64,000 nt of DNA from Enterobacter sp. RHBSTW-00994 (GCF_013782625.1 NZ_CP056199.1:3738588-3802587); one strand, 5' to 3'. Shown: positions 42,893-53,406, numbered from the stretch's first letter. Numbers and translations are program-made. Notes: generated from the sequence alone by a model not told the origin.

Positions 42893-45139
42893 TTATCGAC
42901 CGCCGCGAATAAGACCGCCCATACCACGTCGCTCCATAAAAGCGGCTACCTGATGTCGAACTTCAGTTGCCAGTTGGGCCTCAAGGCTGCGCGCAGCAAG
43001 TTCTTGCGCATCTTCATAGTCGATATGCCGCAGCAGGTACTTCACGCGCGCGACAGAACGACCGTTCATCGATAAGTGGCGGAACCCCAGGCCAATCAGA
43101 ATGGCGACACACATAGAGTCTCCCGCCATTTCACCGCACAAACGCAGATCGAGTCCGTATTGCTCGGCTTCACGGGCGATCATAGCCAACGCGCGGAGCA
43201 TGGCGGGATGCAGGCTGTCATAGATGCTGGCAACACGCGTATTGTTACGATCTACCGCCAGGATGTACTGCGTGAGATCGTTAGTGCCGACAGAGATAAA
43301 ATCAACGCGATTCGCCAGTTGAGGCAGCATGAAAACCATCGAAGGGACTTCAAGCATGACTCCGATACGTGGCTTAGGGATCGCATAACCGATCATCTCC
43401 TCCACTTCACGCCCTGCGCGTTCTATCAGGCGACGTGCCTCGTCAATTTCATCAATGCTGGTGACCATCGGCAACAAAATACTGAGGTTGCCCGTCGCCG
43501 CATTTGCACGCAGCATGGCCCGCACCTGGATCAAGAAGATCTCTGGCTGATCGAGCGTAATGCGGATCCCACGCCAACCCAGACAAGGATTCTCCTCACT
43601 GATCGGCATATAAGGCAGTTGTTTGTCGGCTCCAACGTCCAGGGTGCGTAACGTAACGGGTTTGTCGTTAAACATCTGCAACATCCCCTGATATTGCGCG
43701 ACCTGCTCCTCTTCTGACGGGAAGCCGCTTTGCAACATAAAGGGAATTTCAGTGCGGTATAAACCGATACCATCAATACGGCTACCGAGCTTTTCTTCGT
43801 GCTCAGGGCTCAAACCCGCATTGAGCATCACTTTTACCCGCTCACCACTTTTGAGCTGAGCAGGCAGATTAACGTCATCTTCTGCGAGTTTGCTTAATTC
43901 ATTCTCTTCGCTGATGAGGCGCTGGTATTCCTGCAGTAACACTGGCTCAGGATCGACCAATAACTCACCACGATAGCCGTCCACAACCAGAGTACGTCGA
44001 TGGAGTACCGATGGCTGGATATCCGCGCCCATGACGGTTGGAATGCCTAATGCACGCACCATGATGGCCGCATGGGAGTTAGCTGCGCCATCGCGCACCA
44101 CCACGCCCGCCAGCCTGTCGTGCGGCAGCTCTGCAAGCGTTGTAGCCGAGAGTTCATCAGCCACCAGCACAAATCGTTTTGGCCAAGCATTTGCGCCCTG
44201 AATGGTATCGTCGAGATGGAACAGCAGGCGCTGCCCCAGGGTGCGCAAATCACCCGCTCGCTCTTTGAGATAACCGTCCGTCAGCGCCGCGAATTGCTCG
44301 GCAAATTTCTCGATGATCTTTTTAACAGCCCATTCAGCCACCGAGCCTTTGTCTACTTCAGCAAACAGCTCCCGGCGCAGCCGCGCATCGGAAAGCAAGT
44401 GCGAGTAGAGATCAAAGATGGCGGCAGTCTCTTTCTGCGCACCTGCGGAAAAACGCTTACTGTAGCGACGAAATTCATTCGCCGCTTCTTCCAGAGCAGC
44501 GGTAAGGCGTTCGCGCTCCTGCACGGCATCCAGCGTCGAAGCTTCGTACACCTGCTCCATCAACGGCAGCGTTGCGTCCATCCAGCCTTCAGCAATGGCG
44601 ACCCCCGGTGATGCCGGGAGTGCGCGAATGCGCGTGTGACGATACTGCCCAAACAGCGCCGCAAGCTGAGATTGCGAGAGGATCGCCGCCATCTGTGTCG
44701 CCAGCGTAACAAGGAAAGACTCTTCGCTTTCGTCGTACTGGCGCAGTTCGCGTTGCTGTACCACCAGCACACCGAGCAATTGACGTCGCTGGATGATTGG
44801 CACACCGAGAAACGCCCTGAAGCGTTCTTCTTTTACGGAAGGAATGTATTTAAAACTGGGGTGTTTTTGCGCATCAGCCAGGTTGATAGGTTCAGCGAGG
44901 CGTCCGACAAGGCCTACAATGCCTTCATCAAATGCAAGCGTAACAGTGCGGCCGCGTGGTTTCTTCAAACCACGGGTCGCCATCAGGTAATAACAACGCC
45001 GGTCATGGTCGGCCAGATACACCGAACAGACTTCGGTTTCCATCGCAAGACAGATGTCGGTGACCAGAATATTCAGCGCCTCGTTCAGGCGAGGTGCACT
45101 GGCCACCTTTTCGACTATTTCTCGCAAGCGGGTGAGCAT
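42893..45139 (-). CDS. ptsP: PTS(Ntr) enzyme I
   Basis: First phosphotransferase of the nitrogen PTS, passing phosphate from PEP to NPr. The 748-residue protein has an N-terminal GAF domain (about 1-160) that in E. coli senses glutamine and 2-oxoglutarate, then the enzyme I domains with active His356 in NSHAAIMVRALGIPTVMG and the PEP-binding segment ending MLRANAATGNLSILLPMVT. It starts 12 bases after the rppH stop, so rppH-ptsP are cotranscribed. Confidence 0.97.
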   Translation of the reverse strand: MLTRLREIVEKVASAPRLNEALNILVTDICLAMETEVCSVYLADHDRRCYYLMATRGLKKPRGRTVTLAFDEGIVGLVGRLAEPINLADAQKHPSFKYIPSVKEERFRAFLGVPIIQRRQLLGVLVVQQRELRQYDESEESFLVTLATQMAAILSQSQLAALFGQYRHTRIRALPASPGVAIAEGWMDATLPLMEQVYEASTLDAVQERERLTAALEEAANEFRRYSKRFSAGAQKETAAIFDLYSHLLSDARLRRELFAEVDKGSVAEWAVKKIIEKFAEQFAALTDGYLKERAGDLRTLGQRLLFHLDDTIQGANAWPKRFVLVADELSATTLAELPHDRLAGVVVRDGAANSHAAIMVRALGIPTVMGADIQPSVLHRRTLVVDGYRGELLVDPEPVLLQEYQRLISEENELSKLAEDDVNLPAQLKSGERVKVMLNAGLSPEHEEKLGSRIDGIGLYRTEIPFMLQSGFPSEEEQVAQYQGMLQMFNDKPVTLRTLDVGADKQLPYMPISEENPCLGWRGIRITLDQPEIFLIQVRAMLRANAATGNLSILLPMVTSIDEIDEARRLIERAGREVEEMIGYAIPKPRIGVMLEVPSMVFMLPQLANRVDFISVGTNDLTQYILAVDRNNTRVASIYDSLHPAMLRALAMIAREAEQYGLDLRLCGEMAGDSMCVAILIGLGFRHLSMNGRSVARVKYLLRHIDYEDAQELAARSLEAQLATEVRHQVAAFMERRGMGGLIRGGR

Positions 45140-45151
45140 GATTTGCGTAGC

Positions 45152-45682
45152 TTAACCTCTTTTACGTCGCCAGGCAGGTGCGCTTTGCGGCTTAGGAGGA
45201 ACCTCCTGTAGCGACATCACAACACTTGCGAACTCTTTCATCACCCTACGGTAAACATCGCGTTTAAACGACACGACCTGACGAACAGGATACCAGTAAC
45301 TCACCCAACGCCAGCCATCGAACTCAGGCGTACTGCTGGTTTGCATATTGATATCTGAATCGTTGCCCACCAACTGCAGAAGAAACCACTTCTGTTTCTG
45401 GCCGATACATACCGGCTTTGTGTCCCAACGCACCAAACGTTTCGGTAACTTGTAACGCAACCAGTTGCGGGTCGAAGCCAGGATGCGAACATCTTTTCGG
45501 CTTAAGCCGACCTCTTCGAACAACTCCCGGTACATCGTTTGTTCTGGGGACTCCCCTGGATTTATCCCACCTTGCGGGAATTGCCAGGAGTGCTGACCAT
45601 ATCGTCTGGCCCACATGACCTGACCCTGACGATTACAAATTACGATACCTACGTTTGGGCGGTAGCCATCGTCATCAATCAC
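45152..45682 (-). CDS. rppH: RNA pyrophosphohydrolase RppH
   Basis: Nudix hydrolase that removes pyrophosphate from mRNA 5' ends and so triggers RNase E decay. The 176 residues match E. coli. The Nudix box runs from Gly38 through Glu44 and REL-FEE-VGL (52-60) in [20 protein letters not shown]. The start [13 protein letters not shown] is the family N-terminus. A long AT-rich region lies upstream. Confidence 0.97.
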   Translation of the reverse strand: MIDDDGYRPNVGIVICNRQGQVMWARRYGQHSWQFPQGGINPGESPEQTMYRELFEEVGLSRKDVRILASTRNWLRYKLPKRLVRWDTKPVCIGQKQKWFLLQLVGNDSDINMQTSSTPEFDGWRWVSYWYPVRQVVSFKRDVYRRVMKEFASVVMSLQEVPPKPQSAPAWRRKRG

Positions 45683-46365
45683 CGGACTACCCCAAGCTAA
45701 ACCTTATATATGAATGATTGTTTCACACTCCAGGGAGGTGGTAAACCTCTCTCTTACAGGCCTGCAATCGAATAACATTTGAATAACTCACAAAAAACAA
45801 TGGAGTTATAAACAGATGAAGGGCCGCAAGGCCAATTTTATTCACCTTTTCTGTGGATATAGTTGTGAAGAAGTATGGAATTACCGATGGACAACCTAAA
45901 ACCCTCGACAAATCCACTGCAACACGAATTAATATAATATGTTATTTTTCATTATGTTAATCATTTAACTATGAGAAAATCATTGGATAACGTGATGATC
46001 ATCACATCAGAGATCTTCGACTTGATGAAAGATCGAACAGCGTCGGTTTTATCCACAGATTGTGCCAATAAGTTAGGCACAATTTGTGTGAAAATTCGAT
46101 TTTCGTCGCACGTCAAGGCTGTAAATTGAAACAGTAGTATGGGTTATTCCCAGTTATCCCACTTTTCTGTGGATAACCTAGTGTAAGATCCTGTTTATTG
46201 TCGGTGACCAGATTTGCACAACCGTGTTTTACGCGAGCCACGATTTGTTTTATTTAACAAAAAAAACCTATAAATCATACACATGTCATATTAGTACAGA
46301 AAACGTTAAACTCTATCCACAGAGCACAATTTATTAGTTCATTTTTTAATCAAAGGGTTATCTTC
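45683..46365. promoter_or_regulatory. AT-rich gap between rppH and mutH
   Basis: 683 bases between divergent genes with no convincing CDS; a 64-codon minus frame at 45723-45917 has no ribosome site or family match. DnaA-box-like sequences occur at 45852-45860 (TGTGGATAT), 46049-46057 (TTATCCACA, the R1-type consensus), 46168-46176 (TGTGGATAA, its complement) and 46313-46321 (CTATCCACA). A CRP-like palindrome CGTGATGATCATCACA lies at 45991-46006. Promoters for rppH and mutH must be inside. Confidence 0.6.
45991..46006. promoter_or_regulatory. Candidate CRP site
   Basis: CGTGATGATCATCACA contains a perfect 14-base palindrome (GTGATGATCATCAC) and matches the TGTGA-N6-TCACA consensus in 9 of 10 positions. 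It lies about 310 bases upstream of rppH and 360 upstream of mutH; the target gene is unclear. Confidence 0.55.
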
Positions 46366-47058
46366 ATGCTTCCGCTTTCTCCGCTGCTCTCCCCCCCTTC
46401 CAGCGAAGACCAACTTCTGCACCAGGCACAGTGTCTGGCGGGCTATACGCTCGGAGAACTAGCCGCCATAGCAGGCTTACCCATTCCAGCTAATCTCAAA
46501 CGCGATAAAGGCTGGATCGGCATTTTGCTTGAACAGTGGCTGGGGGCCAGCGCAGGTAGCAAGCCAGAGCAAGATTTCGCGGCGCTGGGGATTGAACTGA
46601 AAACCATCCCTGTGGATAGCCAGGGGAAACCTCTGGAAACCACGTTTGTGTGCGTCGCCCCCTTAACTGGAAATACAGGTGTGACCTGGGAAACCAGCCA
46701 TGTTCGCCACAAACTGAAACGAGTACTGTGGATCCCTGTTGAAGGGGATCGCGCAATCCCACTTGCGGAACGCCATGTCGGTGCACCTCTTCTCTGGAGC
46801 CCAGATGCGCATGAAGAGCGGCAACTCTGTCTGGACTGGGAGGAGTTGATGGATATGATCGTGCTTGGACAGGTTGAACGCATTACGGCCCGCCATGGAG
46901 ACGTTCTCCAGTTGCGCCCTAAAGCAGCGAACAGCAAGGCGCTGACCGAAGCGATTGGTGCTCAGGGTGAAACAATCATGACCTTGCCGCGTGGTTTTTA
47001 TCTTAAAAAGAACTTTACCGGCGCACTGCTCGCGCGTCATTTCTTACTAAAAAGATAG
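46366..47058 (+). CDS. mutH: Mismatch-repair endonuclease MutH
   Basis: Nicks the unmethylated strand at hemimethylated GATC sites when activated by MutL. The 230-residue protein has the restriction-type active site Asp70, Glu77 and Lys79 in [14 protein letters not shown], at the same numbers as in E. coli. The start [11 protein letters not shown] follows AAAGGG; the N-terminus is diverged from E. coli but the same length. Confidence 0.97.
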   Translation: MLPLSPLLSPPSSEDQLLHQAQCLAGYTLGELAAIAGLPIPANLKRDKGWIGILLEQWLGASAGSKPEQDFAALGIELKTIPVDSQGKPLETTFVCVAPLTGNTGVTWETSHVRHKLKRVLWIPVEGDRAIPLAERHVGAPLLWSPDAHEERQLCLDWEELMDMIVLGQVERITARHGDVLQLRPKAANSKALTEAIGAQGETIMTLPRGFYLKKNFTGALLARHFLLKR

Positions 47059-47187
47059 GTTTTTAACGAAATTTGCGCAGTATCAAACATAATCATCTGC
47101 TTTTTAAGATTTTACCGCTTTGCGATCGCGGAATATCAGGTTATTACTACACTATGACTTGATACGAGCCAGGTGAGGATGATAACG

Positions 47188-47406
47188 ATGAAAAAATGGG
47201 CAGTGTTAATCTCAGCAGTCGGTTTAGCCTTCGCGGTTTCAGGTTGCAGTAGCGATTATGTGATGGCAACAAAAGATGGTCGTATGATCCTCACTGATGG
47301 AAAACCCGAAGTCGACGATGATACCGGCCTGGTCAGTTACCGGGATCAGGAAGGGAATAAAATGCAAATCAATCGTGATGAAGTGTCGCAAATTATCGAG
47401 CGATAA
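47188..47406 (+). CDS. ygdR: Lipoprotein YgdR
   Basis: 72-residue DUF903 lipoprotein, signal peptide with lipobox VSGC (Cys19). The mature domain [42 protein letters not shown] parallels YgdI (19725-19952), its paralogue. The start MKKWAV at 47188 is preferred over an ATG five codons upstream. In E. coli the TerC-type gene ygdQ separates mutH and ygdR; here only 129 bases lie between them. Confidence 0.93.
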   Translation: MKKWAVLISAVGLAFAVSGCSSDYVMATKDGRMILTDGKPEVDDDTGLVSYRDQEGNKMQINRDEVSQIIER

Positions 47407-47412
47407 ACAGAT

Positions 47413-47447
47413 AAAGGTCAGTCGCTTGCTGGCCTTTTTGATTTTTT
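47413..47447 (+). terminator. ygdR terminator
   Basis: AAAGGTCAG-TCGCTTG-CTGGCCTTT followed by TTGATTTTTT, six bases after the ygdR stop. Confidence 0.85.
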
Positions 47448-47529
47448 CCTTCCCCTTTTGCCTCCCCTCTGCCATGTTTATACTCCTTCGTCGGGACGTT
47501 CCTGACGCCCATTGTAAAGGAAGCCGGCT

Positions 47530-48570
47530 ATGCATTATCACCGTATCCCCCACAGCTCTCTGGAGATAAGCCAACTGGGGTTGGGCACGATGACTTTCGG
47601 TGAACAAAACAGCGAAGCCGATGCCCATGCGCAACTCGATTACGCCATCAGCCAGGGGATTAACCTGATTGATGTCGCAGAGATGTACCCTGTACCTCCC
47701 CGTCCGGAAACACAGGGGCTAACTGAAACCTACGTCGGTAACTGGCTGGCAAAACGCGGCAACCGTGAAAAGCTGGTCGTCGCCTCTAAAGTCAGTGGTC
47801 CTGCACGCAACAATGACAGCGGGATCCGCCAAAACCAGGTACTGGATCGCAAAAACATTCGCGCCGCACTGGATGCCAGCCTGAAGCGCTTGCAGACTGA
47901 CTATCTCGACCTGTATCAGGTTCACTGGCCTCAACGTCCAACGAACTGTTTCGGTAAACTCGGCTATAGCTGGAATGAGAGCGCCCCCGTTGTTACCTTG
48001 CTTGAAACACTGGAAGCCCTCACGGAATGCCAGCGCGCAGGTAAGATCCGCTATATCGGCGTCTCGAATGAAACCGCGTTTGGTGTGATGCGCTACCTTC
48101 ACCTGGCTGATAAGCATGATTTACCGCGTATCGTCACCATTCAGAACCCTTATAGCCTGCTAAACCGTAGCTATGAAGTGGGTCTGGCGGAAGTTACACA
48201 ATATGAGAACGTGGAGCTACTCGCCTATTCCTGTCTGGGCTTTGGAACGCTCACGGGCAAATACCTGAATGGCGCAAAACCTGCCGGGGCGCGCAATACC
48301 CTGTTCAGTCGCTTTACGCGTTACAGCGGTGAGCAGACACAGAAAGCCGTTGCGGCCTATGTCGATATTGCGAAACGACACGGGCTTGATCCAGCCCAGA
48401 TGGCGCTGGCTTTTGTGCGTCGCCAGCCATTCGTTGCCAGTACCCTCCTGGGAGCAACCACCATGGAACAGTTGAAAGCAAACATCGACAGTTTCCATCT
48501 GGAACTGAGCGAAGACGTTCTGGCGGAGATAGAAGCGGTGCATCAGATTTATACCTATCCAGCACCGTAA
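47530..48570 (+). CDS. tas: Aldo-keto reductase Tas
   Basis: NADP(H)-dependent aldo-keto reductase, 346 residues as in E. coli, where overexpression suppresses a tyrosine requirement of some starved strains; natural substrate unknown. The AKR fold is seen from LGLGTMTFGEQ at the N-terminus, the catalytic Asp/Tyr in LIDVAEMYP, Lys in VVASKVSGPAR and His in YQVHWPQRPT. The downstream terminator has been split by an insertion element. Confidence 0.95.
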   Translation: MHYHRIPHSSLEISQLGLGTMTFGEQNSEADAHAQLDYAISQGINLIDVAEMYPVPPRPETQGLTETYVGNWLAKRGNREKLVVASKVSGPARNNDSGIRQNQVLDRKNIRAALDASLKRLQTDYLDLYQVHWPQRPTNCFGKLGYSWNESAPVVTLLETLEALTECQRAGKIRYIGVSNETAFGVMRYLHLADKHDLPRIVTIQNPYSLLNRSYEVGLAEVTQYENVELLAYSCLGFGTLTGKYLNGAKPAGARNTLFSRFTRYSGEQTQKAVAAYVDIAKRHGLDPAQMALAFVRRQPFVASTLLGATTMEQLKANIDSFHLELSEDVLAEIEAVHQIYTYPAP

Positions 48571-48597
48571 CAAAAGCAAAACGGCAACCTCCGGGTT
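48571..48597 (+). terminator. Left part of the tas/lplT terminator, split by the IS
   Basis: AAAACGGCAACCTCC at 48579-48592 and GGTTGCCGTTTTT at 50017-50030 would form one bidirectional rho-independent terminator, A-run, CGGCAACC stem, short loop, GGTTGCCG, T-run, if the element between them is removed. The remaining left part can only form a 4-bp AACC/GGTT stem. Confidence 0.75.
48586..48597. repeat. Target-site duplication, left copy
   Basis: AACCTCCGGGTT directly next to the left end of the element. The right copy at 50010-50021 is AACCTCCTGGTT, a single mismatch over 12 bases; IS4-type elements make 11-13 base duplications. Confidence 0.8.
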
Positions 48598-50009
48598 AAT
48601 GCTGGTCACTTAAGGTGACCAGCAACCTTTTTATCCGGATATTTTCTGGTCTTTACCCTGAGTTCCCGCGGGTAACTTCGCTCCCTTCTCTCCGGTAATA
48701 TCAGCCATTTCGCTTGTTCATACAGCGTTCTCATTTCGCCCGGCATTTTTCCCGGTGAGGCCCACGGCAGGGTTATCAGTAGCCGGATTATTTCGCTTAT
48801 CGCTCCACTGAAGCTAAGCTGGTTAGGCAAATCATCTCCCTTCAGATGGAACACCATCTGCACCATCTGATATTGCACCAGCTTATACGCCAGTAGCCCC
48901 CCCCACAGCGCCTGCCTCACCAGTTCCGGCAGGCGACTGCGTAACGTCCATCGACTGTCCAGCATACTCTGCCTGGCTTCCCGGTAACCCAGCTCTGTTT
49001 CCCGGCGGTGGCGATATAACTCACTGATGTCATTGCCTGGATAACGATTCGGGTCTGTCAGTGATGTCAGCACCTGCCTCTCTTTTCCGTCCACCCTGCG
49101 GGTCAGCAGTCTTCCCACTATTTCTTCCGGGACCCCTGGCCAGTGCTTCCGGGCTCGCGGGCTGGTTTTCAGGCAGACCAGTTCATCTCCGCGGCCCAGA
49201 CGGCGAACCACCCGATACTGTGTATTCTTTTTCAACGGCAACAACCAGTGCCGGTTTTCTCCTGATGTCTGCCAGTGATGGAGCAGGCCCATCGGGTAAA
49301 ATCCCTTATCGAACAGGGTAATACTGTTATCCGGCGCTTTCTCTGTCAGTTGCTCAGCCAGCCTCATTTCGCTGATATTTTCACTGTCGAAAGCACTGGC
49401 TGTGATCAGATGGCTGCTCAGCGCCATCAGACAAACCATACGTACCTGAGGATAACCCCCTTCGCCATACTGACTGGTGTGTTTACTGAAGGCGGCTCTG
49501 TTTTCCGGTGTATCTGCGGTACGCCAGACCACGCCATCGACAGCAAAGAGGTTCAGTCCGTGCCATTGTGGATGCACTGCCTGTTGATTCCAGTACTGCC
49601 GGGTGATATCAAAAAGCTCCCGCACAGCGTTCTCTCCCAGAGTTTTACGGCGCTGAATGACAGCACTCCGGGCGGTAAAAGGGGGGCAGTACGGTCAGTG
49701 ATATCCATCAGATTTACGATTTCTGTCATTGGACGGTCGCAGAAAATGGACATCCCTACGACAAGCCAAATCATCGACCCGAGAGGGAGTTTGCGTTTAC
49801 GCAAAGTGACGGTATCGGTCAGCGTGAGGCCTGCTGAATAAGCGCCGGGGGAATGAGGTCGGCGAGACTACGGGCACGCTCTGGAGTGGTGGCGTTGATA
49901 ATGCCAGGTGCCTGATAAAGTTCCATTTAAAAAGGGCTCCATCATGAACATGGAACCCTTTTTACACCAGCCACCGGATCGGTCAATCGATCCTTAACTG
50001 ATCGGCATT
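48598..50009 (-). mobile_element. IS4-family insertion sequence, decayed
   Basis: 1412-base element (IS4 itself is about 1426) with imperfect terminal inverted repeats: AATGCTGGTCACTTAAGG at 48598-48615 and, reversed, AATGCCGATCAGTTAAGG at 49992-50009, 15 of 18 identical. The right end closely resembles the remembered IS4 end. It contains one broken transposase gene on the minus strand. It is flanked by a 12-base near-identical duplication and sits in the loop of the tas/lplT terminator. Confidence 0.88.
48606..49926 (-). pseudogene. IS4-family transposase, frameshifted
   Basis: Reads ATG 49926 (MELYQAPGIINATTPERARSL), breaks frame near 49828-49832, continues as LTDTVTLRKRKLPLGSMIWLVVGM, breaks again at a six-base C/G run at 49681-49686, then runs on as [20 protein letters not shown] to the stop inside the left inverted repeat. 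The intact 339-codon C-terminal part (48606-49625) has the first DDE Asp in FAVDGVVWR and the second in LFDKGFY. The IS4 signature Y-2-R-3-E-6-K reads [15 protein letters not shown], so its final Lys is Arg. The parts align colinearly with IS4 transposase. Inactive as it stands. Confidence 0.88.
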
Positions 50010-50021
50010 AACCTCCTGGTT
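50010..50021. repeat. Target-site duplication, right copy
   Basis: AACCTCCTGGTT, the right partner of 48586-48597. Followed by GCCGTTTTT, the T-run side of the original terminator. Confidence 0.8.
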
Positions 50022-50060
50022 GCCGTTTTTCATCTTTTTGCGAACTGCAGACCGTGCCAT

Positions 50061-51254
50061 TTAGCGGCGGCGTTGCCAACCCCATAATCCCGCAATCGCC
50101 AACGCAAACAGCGCCCCGAAGCCCACACCAATGCCCACCACCGGTATACCCACTTTAACGGCCAGCGAGTAGAGTCCCAGCATCAGCAGCATTGCCGTGT
50201 TTTCACCAAGGTTTTGTACCGCAATGGCATTTCCCGCCCCAACAGTATGTTTGCCTCGCTCCTGCAACAATGCATTTAATGGCACAACAAAGAAGCCACC
50301 AAGAATGCCGATCAGTATCAATAATGCGTAAGCCGGTAGCAATGCGTGTTGCAGGGAGAAAACCAGCACCACAACACCAATCAAGATCCCGGCAGGCATG
50401 CAGCGTGCAACGGTATCGAGCGTCACCAGTTTTGCTGCTGCCCCGGCCCCAACCACAATCCCCACGGCAACCATGGCATTGAGATAGGTCGGCGTCGCGT
50501 TGTCAGTAATACCAAGTGCTACAGGAACCCATAACACCAACAGAAAACGCAGCGTTACGCCTGCGCCCCAGAACATGCTGGTTCCCATGAGCGAGAAGCG
50601 CGTTTCACCGTTACGCCACAGTACCCGGCAGGCGTTAAAGAAACTGGCTGTCATCGGTTTAACACGCCAGGATTGCCCTGGCCTCGCGACGGGTAGCTTA
50701 GGAATAAACAGGTTTGCAATGACCGCGCCGCCATACACCACCGCACAAATCCCGAGTGCAGCCAGTACATGCCAGTCAGCCAGCACGCCCCCGGCAACCG
50801 AACCTATCAGGATCGCTGCAATCGTCGATGACTCCATCAAACCATTCGCTTTTACCAGCTTATCACCGGTCGTCAGTTCACCCAGAATTCCGTACTTCGC
50901 GGGTGAATAGGCTGCTGCGCCAATCCCTACCAGCGTGTACCCGATAAACGGATTAAAACCAACACAGATACTGGCCGCCCCAAGAAGCTTGAGGCTGTTA
51001 GCGAACATCATGACGCGCCCTTTCGGGAAACTGTCTGCCACTTGTCCAACAAATGGCGCAAAGATAATGTAAGCACCCACAAACACCATCTGGAGAACGG
51101 GCTGACTCCAGTCAGGGTAAAACTCCGCTTTCAGCAACGCCAGAGTGGCAAACAACAACGCGTTGTCACCAAATGCGGAGAGAAACTGTGCGGCGATGAC
51201 CGCCATCATGCCTTTTGACCAGATTGACGTGTTAGTGTGTACTGACTCACGCAT
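50061..51254 (-). CDS. lplT: Lysophospholipid transporter LplT
   Basis: MFS flippase that moves lysophosphatidylethanolamine across the inner membrane to Aas for reacylation. The start [15 protein letters not shown] at 51254 gives 397 residues as in E. coli; the 7-codon extension lies inside aas and is rejected. About 12 hydrophobic helices. The start overlaps the aas stop by 8 bases, so the acyltransferase and its transporter are coupled. Confidence 0.96.
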   Translation of the reverse strand: MRESVHTNTSIWSKGMMAVIAAQFLSAFGDNALLFATLALLKAEFYPDWSQPVLQMVFVGAYIIFAPFVGQVADSFPKGRVMMFANSLKLLGAASICVGFNPFIGYTLVGIGAAAYSPAKYGILGELTTGDKLVKANGLMESSTIAAILIGSVAGGVLADWHVLAALGICAVVYGGAVIANLFIPKLPVARPGQSWRVKPMTASFFNACRVLWRNGETRFSLMGTSMFWGAGVTLRFLLVLWVPVALGITDNATPTYLNAMVAVGIVVGAGAAAKLVTLDTVARCMPAGILIGVVVLVFSLQHALLPAYALLILIGILGGFFVVPLNALLQERGKHTVGAGNAIAVQNLGENTAMLLMLGLYSLAVKVGIPVVGIGVGFGALFALAIAGLWGWQRRR

Positions 51255-53406
51255 GTTGCTGTTCCGCCTGTTCAACCATGCCTTTCAGGGTAACAAAATC
51301 AGGTTTGCCGCTTCCCAGCACCGGAAGTTGTTTGAGATAACGGATATCACGCGGGACGGCCAGTTCAGGAATGCCATGTTCACGCGCATACTGCAAAAGA
51401 CGCTCACGTTTAAGCTCGCTATCGGTCGTAAACAACACCAGCGCTTCGCCTTTACTGGCATCACTTTTCACTACCGTGGCATGAAGCTTGTCGGCAGAAA
51501 CAGCCGTTGCCAGTTGTTCAACCATCTCCAGTGAGACCATCTCCCCTGCGATTTTGGCGAAGCGTTTTGCGCGGCCCTGAATTTGCACGAATCCCTGTTC
51601 ATCAAACCGCACGATATCGCCGGTGTCATACCAGCCGGTCTCGATCTCACCTTCGACGTTTTCCGCCGTCGGCGCTTCCAGCACGCCAGGGTTCTCAACA
51701 CGCAGATAGCCGTTCATCACATTCGGCCCTTTCAGTTGCAAACGGCCACCGTCATCAATTCCCGGCACGGCCAACAAACGAGCATCCATTCCCGGCAGAA
51801 TGCGCCCTACCGTTCCCGGTTTTGCCGCCATTGGCACGTTGATAGAGACCACAGGCGCGCATTCCGTTACCCCGTAGCCTTCCAGAATACGCAGACCAAA
51901 CTTGTCCTGCCAAATCTGTCGGGTGCTGTCCTGCAGTTTTTCGGCTCCGGCAACCACGTAACGGATACGATAGAAATCATACGGATTTGCAAAACGGGCG
52001 TAGTTACCCAGGAATGTCGAGGTTCCAAACAGCACCGTGCAGTTACGGTCATAAACCAGCTCCGGCACGATACGATAGTGCAACGGGCTAGGATAGAGGA
52101 ACACTTCGGCGCCAGTAAGCAGGGGCGTAAACAACCCGACAGTCAGACCAAAAGAGTGGAACAGGGGCAGCGCCGACATAAAACGATCTTTCGCAGTAAA
52201 GTCGGCAATGGTTTTGATCTGCTCAACGTTCGCCAGCAGGCTTTTATGGCTGTGAACCACCCCTTTCGGGTTGCCTTCAGAACCAGAGGTAAAGAGGATA
52301 ATTGCCGCATCTTCCGGCTGCTGTTTCACCTGCGCCAGGCGCGGCATCAGCAAATGAGCGAAAATCCACAGCTTGTCACCCGTCGTGACGTCTGCTTTCA
52401 AATCTTCCAGGAAGACCCAGCGAACCTGAGTGAGCTGTTCCGGCAAATGCCACAGCTTCCCTTTATCCAGGAACTGGCGAGAGGTAAAGACCGTCTGGAT
52501 CTGTGCCGCCGTAATCGCACTGGTAAGCCCTTTCACACCCGCCGTGTAGTTCATCATCGCCGGAATGCGCCCGCGCGACACCGCGCCAAAAACCACAGCC
52601 GCACTGATACCGGCATTGGGCAGCATCAGGCCAATTTTTTCGCCTTTTTTGCTGTATTTCTCAAGAATGCGGCCAACAAACAACGTCTTAGTCAGCAGTT
52701 TACGGTAGGTATCTGGCGTGAAGTTAATGTCTTCAACGCAGTTTTTCTTCGCGCCAAAGCGATACTGAGCCGAGAGTAAAGCCTCATATAGCGTTTCGCG
52801 TGGGCGAACGGCCATGCGCGCTTCCATCATAATCTGATGCAGCATTTCCCCCGCGATTTTACGGCGATCGCGCGCGCGCGGCGCATCAGGCATCGGCAGC
52901 GTTGTTGGCGGCAGAATATGCAGCGTGATTTTGGGGAACATGCGTTGTTTAACCAGCCCTTTCAGGCGGCTGAACGGGGTCAATTCAGCCCCTTCAATAC
53001 GCAGCGGAACGACGGTCGCCTTTGACTTCGCGGCGACAAAGCCTGCGCCATCATAGATTTTCATCAATGACCCCGTCACCGAAATGCGACCTTCAGGGAA
53101 AATAACCACCGGGCGTCCCTGCTCAATCAGGCGCACCAGGTGTTTGATCATCATAGGTTTTGTCGGGTCCAACGGCACAAAATCAATGAGCGGCGCGAGC
53201 CAGCGCATAAACCATTTTTGACTGATGGAACTGTACACCGCGAAGACGGGCCGCCCTGGCAGAAAAAGCGCCAGCAAAATGCCATCAATAAAGGAGACAT
53301 GGTTTGGGGTGATGAGCACGCGCTCGCCCAAAAGCGCCTGGGCATCGCCCGTGACACGAATGCGAAAGAGGATACGAAATAGTGTACGGAAGAACCCAAA
53401 AAGCAT
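51247..53406 (-). CDS. aas: 2-acylglycerophosphoethanolamine acyltransferase / acyl-ACP synthetase Aas
   Basis: Bifunctional inner-membrane enzyme reacylating lysophosphatidylethanolamine. The 719-residue protein has an N-terminal PlsC-type acyltransferase domain with the H-x4-D motif in [11 protein letters not shown] (His36, Asp41) and [10 protein letters not shown], and a C-terminal AMP-binding domain with [28 protein letters not shown] and [15 protein letters not shown]. Length equals E. coli. Transcribed with lplT. Confidence 0.97.
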   Translation of the reverse strand: MLFGFFRTLFRILFRIRVTGDAQALLGERVLITPNHVSFIDGILLALFLPGRPVFAVYSSISQKWFMRWLAPLIDFVPLDPTKPMMIKHLVRLIEQGRPVVIFPEGRISVTGSLMKIYDGAGFVAAKSKATVVPLRIEGAELTPFSRLKGLVKQRMFPKITLHILPPTTLPMPDAPRARDRRKIAGEMLHQIMMEARMAVRPRETLYEALLSAQYRFGAKKNCVEDINFTPDTYRKLLTKTLFVGRILEKYSKKGEKIGLMLPNAGISAAVVFGAVSRGRIPAMMNYTAGVKGLTSAITAAQIQTVFTSRQFLDKGKLWHLPEQLTQVRWVFLEDLKADVTTGDKLWIFAHLLMPRLAQVKQQPEDAAIILFTSGSEGNPKGVVHSHKSLLANVEQIKTIADFTAKDRFMSALPLFHSFGLTVGLFTPLLTGAEVFLYPSPLHYRIVPELVYDRNCTVLFGTSTFLGNYARFANPYDFYRIRYVVAGAEKLQDSTRQIWQDKFGLRILEGYGVTECAPVVSINVPMAAKPGTVGRILPGMDARLLAVPGIDDGGRLQLKGPNVMNGYLRVENPGVLEAPTAENVEGEIETGWYDTGDIVRFDEQGFVQIQGRAKRFAKIAGEMVSLEMVEQLATAVSADKLHATVVKSDASKGEALVLFTTDSELKRERLLQYAREHGIPELAVPRDIRYLKQLPVLGSGKPDFVTLKGMVEQAEQQHA

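Noticed and set aside
45723-45917. 64-codon minus-strand reading frame upstream of rppH.
   Set aside because: No ribosome site, no recognisable family, overlaps the promoter region with a DnaA-box-like sequence.
49681-49686. Programmed frameshifting on the G6 run of the transposase.
   Set aside because: IS4-family transposases are single-frame proteins, and a second break near 49830 plus a changed signature residue fit decay better.
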